NCBI GenBank assembly: GCA_022605955.1
Contig: JAKCOZ010000060.1
Span: 68,501 to 132,500 of the forward strand
DNA from: Rallus limicola
Lineage: Eukaryota; Chordata; Aves; Gruiformes; Rallidae
Reading direction: 5' to 3'
DNA length: 64,000 bases
In this document: in pieces, positions 37,644 through 46,741 of the stretch
Numbering within the stretch: position 1 is the first letter of the stretch
Layout: the number at the start of each line of letters is the position of its first letter
Translations under genes and position numbers: made by a program
The notes under the pieces: model-generated
The model's database searches: none
What the model was told of the DNA's origin: nothing
Seen by the model: only the letters and a program-made list of their open reading frames with translations

Positions 37644-37990
37644 ATATCATCTAAATTTTTCATCCTATCTGAATTTTTTCTATTCCCATACAGGGGATTG
37701 AGAGGCCTTTCTGTCTGGGGAGACAGCAGAAAGGACCTTCCATCCACCCAGGTTCTGCCTGGACATGGGGTGGCTGTGTCACAGTGGGAAGAACGGTGAG
37801 GTGGCAGTGAGATGGGGTCTTGGGGACATGGCCACCTGGCACTGCCAAGAATGGTGCCAAGACCAGAGGCAGGCAGGCAGGTGAGGGAGGACAAAAGGGG
37901 GAGTAGTGATGCGAGGGGCTGGATGATGAGCAGGGGTAGGGAGGAAGGAGCTGAGAATCTGATAAAGTCAGATATCATCTGAGTTTTTCA
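37644..37990. mobile_element. GC-rich interspersed element with a probable 19-bp target-site duplication (module R1)
   Basis: A GC-rich insert of about 309 bp (37663-37971) is flanked by near-identical direct repeats ATATCATCTAAATTTTTCA (37644-37662) and ATATCATCTGAGTTTTTCA (37972-37990), 17 of 19 identical. That is what a retroposon target-site duplication would leave. The body starts TTTTTTCTATTCCC...CAGGGGATTGAG and is paralogous to 39181-39421 over about 250 bp (shared GAGAGGCCTTTCTGTCTGGG, CCAGGTTCTGCCTGGAC, GGCAGGCAGGCAG). No coding capacity, poly-A tail or CR1 tail is seen. The family is not recognised. Confidence 0.6.
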
Positions 37991-38465
37991 GCTCAAGCAG
38001 ATCTATTTGGAATTATATGTAGACAACAATTCATCGTTAAAATGAATGGAAAATATTGAAGGAGAGATAGGGCTCCACAAAAACACTTCAGAAGTTGCAG
38101 ATTAGGGTGCAGCAAAGCCTATAGAGATAAACATTTTAATATATTATGAATAGGTAGTGAATAATAGTGCCAGGGTTTTTATTCCTACTGGAATAGTGCA
38201 TTTAAGAGAAAAGTCTTAAGTTGCAGCACAGCTGTGAAAGCTGAATCTTTTTCTATTTCTCTAACCTTGTGGTCACTGCAGAGACCAACAAAGGCATGAT
38301 GGCTTCCAACAAAAAAGGGTTTGCAGATGACTATGAAAGATGTTATCACTTCTACAAAGCCTATGGTACTCTTGAAAGGTGAGAAAAGGACACATGTCAC
38401 CCTAAGACAGAACAACCAGAGACCAGGTGGAGATTCAGACCTGACAAATCTTGTACCATGGAGGG
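37991..38465. other. Unique non-coding DNA
   Basis: Separates module R1 from the CR1 pair. Nothing recognisable is seen. Confidence 0.5.
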
Positions 38466-38885
38466 GTGGTACTGGAGCATGTCAAAGAAGGGCAATACAA
38501 TGAGGAGTGGCTGAAGGAGCAGGGGTTGTTTAGCGTTGAGAAGAGGAGGCTGAGGCCTCCTCTATATATCACTGCTTACAATTACCTGAAAGTAGGGTGT
38601 AGAGAGGTGGGAGATGGTCTCTTCAGCCAGGTAACAGGAGATAGTACAAGGGGAAATGGCACAAAGCTACACCAGGGCAGGTTCAGATTAGATGTTAAGA
38701 AAAACTTTTCACTGAAAGAGTTGTCAGGGCCTGGCACAGGCTGCCCAGGGAGGGGGCTGAGTCCCTGCCCCTGGGTGTGTTTAACAGGGGGGCAGATGAG
38801 GTGCTCAGGGAGATGGTTTAGCACAGGACAGGAATGGTTGGACTCGATGAGCTTAAAGGTCTTTTCCAACCTTGTGATTCTGTGA
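38466..38885 (+). mobile_element. CR1 retrotransposon fragment, 5'-truncated (copy D)
   Basis: Starts in ORF2 at a TGGAGCATGTCAAAGAAGGG segment (the LERVQRR region), continues through GTTGAGAAGAGGAGGCTGAGG (SVEKRRLR) and [18 protein letters not shown], and ends with GGTCTTTTCCAACCTTGTGATTCTGTGA. One open frame spans 38451-38885, but part of it is in the wrong phase for CR1 after a frameshift near 38715. Its 3' half is nearly the same as the copy at 60.93-61.42 kb, indicating one subfamily. Confidence 0.9.
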
Positions 38886-39152
38886 AAATGGTGAAGGGCC
38901 TCGATCACAAGTGTAATGGGGAACAGCTGGGACTGTTCAGCCTGGAGGAGACTGAGAGGAGACCTGATGTTTCTCTGCAGCTCCCAGGAAGGAGACTGTG
39001 GCCAGGTGGGGGGTTGGTCTCTTCTCCCAAGTAACAAGCAATAGGACAAGAGCAAATGGCATCAAGTTGTGCCTGGGCAGGTTTAGGTTGGATTGGAGGA
39101 AAAATCTCTTCCCCAAAAGGGCTGTGCAGCATTGGAACTGGGTTGCCCAGGG
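38886..39152 (+). mobile_element. CR1 retrotransposon fragment (copy E), joined to a GC-rich repeat
   Basis: Begins immediately after the tail of copy D in the same orientation. It covers the ORF2 C-terminus: GGACTGTTCAGCCTGGAGGA (LFSLEE), GGTCTCTTCTCCCAAGTAAC, GGGCAGGTTTAGGTTGGATT and the NWVAQG-like LPRE region ending at GGGTTGCCCAGGG. The usual CR1 3' UTR is missing from here on. The sequence passes into the GC-rich module R2, and a CR1-like tail appears only at 39966-39983. Confidence 0.85.
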
Positions 39153-39983
39153 TTTTTTCCATGCCAATATGTTTAGTAAGGCAGGGGATTGAGAGGCCTT
39201 TCTGTCTGGGGGGGGCAAGAGAAAGGGCCTTCCATTTGCCCAGGTTCTGCCTGGACGGTTGTGTCACAGTGGACCTGGGAGGTGGCAGTGAGACAGGGTC
39301 TTTGGGACATGGCCTCCCAGCACTGCAAGGCACAGCACCAAGACTGGAGACAGGCAGGCAGGACAAAGGGGGGTGGTAGTGTAGCGAGGGGAGGGATGGT
39401 GACCTGGGGCAGGGAGGAAGGGGTTGCCTGTGGTGAGACAGATGGAGGCTGCTCCTGCTCTGCCTTCCAGACCTGGAGGTCCCACACAGAAGGGACCAGA
39501 GCACTGTGCACTCAGTGCTGAGATAAAGAGCCAGACATTCACTGATTTGTAAGGGAGACTGACAGAAAGTGAGTGGTTGCCAAGTGGGGCAGCACTGTGG
39601 GCAAGGCCTTCTCTTTGTGACTGAGGGCAGTTGTCTTTTAGAGCTGCAGCCCCAGAGGAGGATGGGACCAGAAAACAATGCATTCCTGTCATCCAGGGAG
39701 CCCAGAGGTGTGTCACATTTAACAAAGACCTTGACACTAAGTTACATAGTCTGAAATGATGCTGGCTCCAGGCCCCAGCACCACTGATGAGGCGTGTCAT
39801 AATGGGCAGCAGTCTGATCGTGGCTCACACCACCCTGGGACAGCTGATTGCTGGCTGCTGGGATGGTATCGGTCTGACAGCCTTGACGAGAGAGTATCAC
39901 TGTCAGGGGCTGTCTGTGGTGACTGAGGTGGCTGCCCCACGGTGTGTTAAAATTATCCTTCAAAACAATTCTATGATTCTGTT
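39153..39983 (+). mobile_element. Composite GC-rich repeat (module R2) ending in a CR1-like tail
   Basis: Three parts can be seen. First, 39181-39421 is paralogous to the 37.7-kb element. Second, 39422-39963 contains diverged units with the anchor GACCAGAGCA at 39494 and GACCAGAAAA at 39666. It also contains a block (39771-39800, 30 identical bases) shared with 50872-50901, and GAGGTGGCTGCCC near its end. Third, CAATTCTATGATTCTGTTA at 39966-39983 is a CR1-type terminus. Long minus-strand frames here (for example 257 codons at 38905-39678) are antisense to repeat and are not genes. The arrangement suggests an insertion into, or acquisition by, a CR1 3' UTR. Confidence 0.6.
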
Positions 39984-40083
39984 ACTTTGGGGAAACAACA
40001 CAGGGATTTCCCTAAAGAGCCTACACACCAGAACTTCTTCTGTAAATCACTTTTTAACTGGTAAAATCAAGACTTTAAAAGGA
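39984..40083. other. Short unique non-coding spacer
   Basis: Follows the CR1-like tail and precedes a microsatellite. Nothing recognisable. Confidence 0.5.
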
Positions 40084-40152
40084 AATATATGTGTGTATAT
40101 ATATGTATATACACACACACATATATATATGTATATACACATATATATATTT
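40084..40152. repeat. AT/GT/AC microsatellite with self-complementary halves
   Basis: ATATATGTGTGTATATATAT passes into GTATATACACACACACAT and then ATATATATATGTATATACAC. The TG-rich and CA-rich halves are complementary, so the tract could form a hairpin or cruciform. Confidence 0.85.
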
Positions 40153-43100
40153 ACATTCAGAAATGAGATGAAAGTTTTGACTACGTAGGCCAAAGTTCCC
40201 ATTACATTTCTAGAAGATAAATTATGCCTTTTGAAGCTCAGACTGTGGAGAAAAATAGTACCACTGTACTCTTAAACATTGTACCAACATAATAAAACCC
40301 AAAACCAACAAACCCCATTGAACCTATATAGGAATTATAAGTAATGTGAACATTTAAAAAAGAAAAATAATATTCTTGTGAGGGAAGATGTCATTACTTC
40401 TGTATTGATTTCCAAGTTGAATGAAATTTTAACATCTCTGATGGATCAGGCTTATATTCAAAACAAAAAAATGTAGGTATGACTGCCATGTAATCAAATA
40501 GTCTACAGTAACCTGTAACCTAGGAAATAAATTAAGGCTTTCCTTTTTAAAACACTTTCAATGTGTTATTGCTGCTAACCGCAGTTTAAATTTTATTACT
40601 TTTGAGAGAATGCTGAGGAACCATTCTACTTTTTCAAGGTAGTCAGCTTAACTTCAAATAAATTAAATTAGTGATACATTGTTGGTATTTCAGGGGAATG
40701 TTTAAACCAGAAGGAAACAAAATTATGTTTTCTAGGCATTATTTATTTTTTTTCCTTCATTATATCTCAAAAAGTCTCCATTTAAAAATCTTAATTTCTC
40801 GGCGAAAGCTGGCTAGGAATCTCATTTAATTATTTAAAAGCACACTTTTCTAATAATTTTATTCCCTGGCTTTCATGACTTGTGCACAATTCATATCACC
40901 AATGGACTGACTGATTTTAAAACTTCTGAACACACGATATAAAAATACGTAAGAAGATTTTTTCTTTTGTGTGAAGTTAATGAAAACCCTTGCTAAAGAG
41001 CAAATTCCTAGAAATGACAATGTGTCATAATTTTTTAGAAAATATCAACAGTTTCTAAAGACCATTGTATCAGTGGTAAGTATATACTAGATCAGCTAGT
41101 AGGAATCAATATTCTTACTTACATTTTTATGTGCCAGATTAGTCTTTATATTTGTTTTGATAGAAAAGCAGGCAACAGCCTATTTCATGGACAATAAATT
41201 CAAGATAGTAATGAGGAGATAGTACTGCCTCAGCTAACTGCACACAGATTGGAGGGTCACATATTTGACACAGATCTAGTATGGCCCTTAATGAATCTAT
41301 ATACTTGATTAGAGTTACTGTCTTTTATAGCACTAAATAGCTTTGCACAGAAAACTAGCTCATTTCAAACAGGGTTAAGAGTCACTCTGTTCTAGAAGAA
41401 AATAACCTTTATAAATTTTCAAAAAAGTTCTAAATTTCTTGTGAACTTTCTTCAATAATTTCCTACACAAAAAGCTCAAAGAGATTCCTCTCTCTGGAAT
41501 TTGGAGCCAAACAATGTGTCCAAGCATGGAAATCTCAATGAAACAATACACAGCCACATTATAATAAAATATGTGGGTTCTTTATCCCCAAAATCTCCAT
41601 ATTACCTATTTTGTTTTCAGATTTTTTTTCCTTTTTTAGCACCTTGTTTATTGCTTCCATTGAGTGCTTTTTTACCTGTAATGCCCCATATCTATGAATT
41701 TCTCAAAATTCCCTTTCCTCTCATATTGGTTTTACATTTATCAGATCCCCTTCTGATGAATATTTTTTCTTTTCTAAAGTATTTATCTCCATCTTCCTGG
41801 TTTTTTTTTTTTATTTTCTCTCTCCTGTTGTAGGTTGCCTATTCAGTACAATCTAATTTTCAATCAGGAAATGTAACTCTCTTCCTCTATTAGTTTTTAT
41901 AAGAATTCACATTAGATAGAAGCTAATTTGGAGGGCAAAAATATGGCTTCACAAAGACCAATAGCAGGTCTTGTCCTGGGTCAGGACTTCAACCTAACAA
42001 TGTAGGTAGTGTGGTCAACAATTTCAACTTAGAAAATAGGACTGGGCTTCAGATACACATGAAGAAAAATGTATTCCTATCTCTGATTTAAGCGATCACA
42101 AATGACTCATGCCCTATTCCAAGCCATTTCCCAATAAAGCTGCATGAATAGCAATCCATGCATGTCACATATGGAATCTGCATAAAATAAGAATAATAGG
42201 GTGCAATCTGTAATTCTTTACAGGTGAACTATCCAACATGCAAAGAACAATTTCCAGCTAACGCAAGCTTTGTGTGGCTGGGAAGATAAAGCCATTCTAG
42301 CTCAACCTACCAAAGCTGCTGTCTATGCATGAAGCAGCAGAATCCCATTTTGAGCTTTAGCTGTTGCAGCTTACAGAGCAAACTCAAGATATGCAGGATA
42401 TAGCACAAGCACTCAGTATGGGATACAAAAACAGTTACAACATCTAACCTCAGATTACAACAGAGGCGTTTTAGCCTCAAATTCCATCTGTTTTGTAGCA
42501 GCCAAAGGACAGATTACAAACAAATTTGAAAAGAGCTCATAGGAAGCACACTTCCCTTGATGCTATCTAGCTTTATTCCTTGGGGAAATATCCGCATGTT
42601 TATACATCTTGGGATGAATTGCTCTTTTGCCATATAGGTAATTTTTGTCACTGGTCTTGATGGGTAGATGCCTGAGAATAACCACTTTACTGTGAGGCTA
42701 GATAGAGTGAGACGTGTCATAGGCTTTGCTTTTGCTCTGTATTCTGGGTAAAGACAAAGAGTTGCTGTTCCGTCGCACACCCTTGAATCCATACTTCCAG
42801 GACAGCTGTGTGAATATGAACAGTTGGAATATGATTTATTTCTCTTTGTATCACCTTGGTAGTGTGTTAAGGACAAGTGTTTGTCTTCTATTAAAATATG
42901 TTGCACCTCTCCATCTCACTCTCACAACTTTACAGTATTATGTTACCATGCTACTGATAGGATGATTATTATTATTATTATCATTATTATTCCAAGTTCC
43001 TTTTGATCTTTTACTTTTGGCTTCTTCTCATGCCCTCTTGCAAAATATCTCTACAGAAAGCATTTCCATAAAGCAGCTGGCATGGCTCATGCCCTCTGTC

Positions 43101-44490
43101 ACTCTTGTCTTTCAAACACAGAGATGGTGTTTTTCTCGGTGGTTGGTATCGCAGGCCTTTTAAGTGCAGCGATGGCCCTTGTTCCATGCAACATCAGGGC
43201 TTTTCTTTTTTTTTGTGTGTTATAACAGAAATATTGGAAGAGGAAAAAAAAAATCCCGAAAGAGTGCTTTCAGAATATTCCTCACCAAAAAACCACACTA
43301 TACCTCACAAAAAAAAAACCAAAACCCCAAACCCACAATAGAGATCAGAACTGAAACATAAAGCTGGGCACTTATGATAAACCTTATTGGTCTCATATTT
43401 AACTGTTGCGCCAGAAGAGGAACTTTTTAGCCAGTAGCCAGAGTTGTAGGATGGCCTATTCTACATTGGACCACAGTTTAGCTTTTAAAACATCGTTCCC
43501 ATTTAAGAAACTCTCATGAAGAGACAGTATTCTTGAAACAGAGGCTTTTAGGATGCATGGGTTATTTCTCCATCTAATATTCAGCCACAACCGGATGAGC
43601 TGTGCAAAATTGAAAACAAGATTTCTAAGAAATGATATTATCAGTTCGGAGCCAAGAGCAACACTGAATGCTGGGCCTAACCTGCTTCTTCAGATGTAAT
43701 TTTTCTGACACATGCCAACTGTAATCTCCCTTTTCTTACTGTTTCTAACAAAGCCTTGTTGTGGAAAACTAACTCCAATGGAGATTAACTGATTTACAAT
43801 CATAGAATCATTTCCACTATCTCTTTACATTTATCATATAAGTTGTAGAGCATGACACAGGTAAAATCCCGATGCCTGCTTCGAACAAGTGAACATTTCT
43901 ATTGCCCATGCTACAAAACAGTAGGAAGATGTTTAATGTAACAGTAAAGTTCAGTTTTCTACCAGCTCTTCACTACAATAAATTTTTGTGTTCAATATCC
44001 TGCATTTTTTTTTCTCTGAGAGAATAAAGCATTACTCTCTGTGAGCGATAGTAATCTATTTTTCTGTCCTAGCAGGGCTACATTAACCAGGAAGCACTCT
44101 GCACACGTTTATATTTCTTAGCATAGAAAAGACAACCAGACATACACCATTAAAATATATAAATGAAAAATAACGTCTTCCTTTAAATTAACTAATATCT
44201 ACGTTTAATGAAGCTCAGTTTATAGTGATTTTCTGGATGAAGTCCTCTTCTTTCAGCCTAATTATGTGCACAGCTTTCAGACAACAAGGAGTGTCTTTAA
44301 CATTAGATAAGAACCTAGGCTTTTATCTCAATCAATAGTCTTTAGCCTTTGAACTCGTGTCAGAGGAAGACCAGTCCGTCACATTCAGTTCTACCTGACC
44401 TCTTTCTTCTTAATGCACACTGCTATTTACAGAAGGAAAACACACAGATATACAGTACATAAGCAAGTAAACTATTTAGGGCATTTTGTG
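40153..44490. other. Unique non-coding DNA with an (ATT)n array
   Basis: No gene or clear transposon. It holds an (ATT)n array at 42964-42991 with one C interruption, an A/C-rich tract at about 43308-43335, and a lone CR1-tail-like AATCATAGAATCATTT at about 43799-43816 with no element body. Frames of up to 130 codons (42514-42906, minus) have no domain. Confidence 0.55.
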
Positions 44491-44492
44491 TT

Positions 44493-44514
44493 GGGGGGGT
44501 GGGGGTGGATATGG
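44493..44514 (+). other. G-rich quadruplex-capable motif
   Basis: GGGGGGG-T-GGGGG-TGGATAT-GGG supplies at least four G-tracts with loops of one to seven bases. Confidence 0.5.
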
Positions 44515-44619
44515 GATCTTTTATGGGTGTAAAAATGTGTGACTGTAATGATGATGTTAAAATTTTCTTGTTTCCTTTCACTGGGCTTTGTGTATCTCAA
44601 AGGAGCCCCATATGGTGCT

Positions 44620-44915
44620 CTTTGTCCGTGTCATTACCTCGTTACAGCCGCTGTCTGCCAGCCAAAGGTAGAACGCTGCAGCTGTAGACAGCGATACAAC
44701 TGGAATTGTCTAAGGTCAACAGTGCCGTAATTACTTTAAAATGTCAGCGTACAATAAAATACAACAGTTCATCTGGCAGAAAGCAAATTAGCTTTGACCA
44801 TAGCGTAATTACCCTTTTCTCAGCACCATTAGAAGAGATCAAATCTCCACATTCAGTGTTTGAGGAAAGGCCATCAGAGTACACTCTACCTGACAAGGAT
44901 GCACATTTGCCATTT
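44620..44915. promoter_or_regulatory. Possible conserved non-coding element with homeodomain sites
   Basis: The segment contains CATTACCTCGTTAC, GTAATTACTTTAAA and GCGTAATTACCC (two GTAATTAC palindromic homeodomain cores about 90 bp apart), TTTGACC and several CpG (CCGCTG, GAACGC, AGCGAT, TGCCG, AGCGTA). It has no repeat signature. The 70-codon frame at 44706-44918 overlaps it but shows no domain. Confidence 0.25.
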
Positions 44916-46567
44916 TGAGATGTAATTAATTGTCCCTATAATAGAAATTTTTATATTTGACTCTGGAATTGAAATGTGTAATAACCTGGCTTCTCCATAT
45001 TTAACCACTTCCACTCTGAATAGATATGCATTGCAAAAGGAAACTAGGTGATATCAACACAATGAAAACATGTTAACCACTCAATCAATCAGTAAAAAAC
45101 TGAAACAAAGTTATTTTAATCAATTATCTTAAGCTTAATTGGCTAGCTTCTGATCTTATCAACATGGGTGTAAATCAGGAATAACTTTACCGAAGCAAGT
45201 AACATTACTGTGGAGTAATACAGGTTACTCTGACTTTGGGTTACAGTTCATTACATTATATGGGCTACAAAGTGTTACCCAAAGGAGAAGAGAAATTAAG
45301 AATCCAAAACCACTGCACACAATAAAGAAGTAGTTACTTTCCCAAAGAACTTTCTCCAAATTTATCTTTTCAGTGTCATCTTGTTATTTTAAACTGAACC
45401 TCATCATCACTTATTAGAGGCCAACTTCCAATCCTGATCCAAATCTGGACTCCAGCCACAAAGTCTTACAATGGGATGGGGCCAATGAAGACTTCCTCAG
45501 CTGGGATGTTGGATAAATATCTCATATTGAACCAGCTACTCCTTCCAGGGGTTGTCTTAACAATAAGTTTATATACACGTCCATCGTTGTGAACTTATTT
45601 TGTAGACCCCACCTGAACCACCTGTATTAGCACTAGTCTTGGGGCCATCCCATAATCCCAGCCTAAATGTTCATAGCTACCCCTCCATTAGTGCATTAGT
45701 AGCCCACCAAACCCAGAGCAGTGAACGAGTGAGTCCACTCAGCAGTTGTCCATCTAACAGGCTTGAAACAATATGAAGACGTGGTAATCTGGTTAAATGG
45801 GGAACAAATGGCAACAAGCAGACCGCTGACTTCAGTTGCTGTAGGGCAAAGCAAGGTGCCTTGCATGCATGTTCAATTTCATTACTATTTAAGGGTTCTG
45901 AGAAAGGTCTAAGCTGATTTAAAATGACTTACAGTGTCTGAGCAGCATTCCGCTGTATGTCTGAATGTGGATTCATATGAAATAGCTATTTCAGATTGGA
46001 AGTCCCTTATAGAGCACCTAGGGTGTTCCACCAAACGGAAGACATTCATACCCATTGTGCTGTGGGTTTTATTTATGTTTGTAGAATTTAAAATTGAAGC
46101 GTGCTCTTATGACTCTAGAACTAAAACATGAGAGTTTTGATTAAAATAAAATCTCTGAATGTGTCTGGTAAGAAAGACAAAAATGTTATAGTGCATGCAA
46201 GAAGTATTAGCACATTAAAAATCATGGGGTTTTAAATACTTTTGCTCTGGGAAGCATGTATTTTTATACTGACACACATTTTTGAAGTGAAATACAGCAA
46301 ATAACACCTTGAAAACTAAAAGAGTATCTAGACCTAGTTGTTAATTCTCATTGCAATACTTTGACAGGTTCCAAACAGCTCATCTCCATCTCCCTTCAGT
46401 GTTTGCCCTGTCTCAAGTGTCACTTACAAGTCCTTGGATGATAATTATACAATGATATTTATACACACAATATGAATGCAAACAAAGTCTGCTTTCACTG
46501 AAATGAATTCTCAGCAGGACAGGGCAGATAATCACAAATGGGTAAAAGCCTTTTTACTTTACCTAAA
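44916..46567. other. Unique non-coding DNA
   Basis: No supported gene or repeat is seen. Confidence 0.55.
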
Positions 46568-46612
46568 TAAAAAAAAAAGAGAGAGAGAGAGAGAAAATAA
46601 AAGGGAAAGAAA
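46568..46612. repeat. A-rich/(GA)n microsatellite
   Basis: An A run passes into GAGAGAGAGAGAGAGA and then a purine-only GAAAATAAAAGGGAAAG-type tail. It lies about 40 bp upstream of the hairpin at 46653. Confidence 0.85.
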
Positions 46613-46652
46613 AAGGTAGAATTGCAGTTTTCTTGTGTGTTTGCCATGTGTA

Positions 46653-46741
46653 TGCACATGTATATGCAGTGAAGCACATTTACTTTGCTGCCTTTATGCG
46701 CAGAGCCAAAGTAAATGTGTCTCACTGCATATACATGTGCA
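46653..46741 (+). repeat. 35-bp near-perfect inverted repeat with 19-nt loop; possible small-RNA hairpin
   Basis: The left arm (46653-46687, TGCACATGTATATGCAGTGA...) and the right arm (46707-46741, ending TGCATATACATGTGCA) are reverse complements at 33 of 35 positions. In the plus-strand RNA the two differences are one A-C mismatch and one G-U wobble, leaving an almost continuous 35-bp stem. The 19-nt loop 46688-46706 can itself pair CTGC with GCAG. Size and shape fit a microRNA-like precursor or a small palindromic element. I do not recognise a known miRNA seed in either arm. The strand of transcription is unknown and the plus strand is assumed. Confidence 0.75.

Noticed and set aside
38905..39678. 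257-codon minus-strand open frame, the longest in the window
   Set aside because: It is antisense to CR1 copy E and to the GC-rich repeat R2. Low stop density comes from GC-rich repeat sequence.
42514..42906. 130-codon minus-strand open frame
   Set aside because: No domain or splice context; length is within chance for this amount of sequence.
43799..43816. CR1-tail-like AATCATAGAATCATTT
   Set aside because: No CR1 body adjoins it; too short to call an element.
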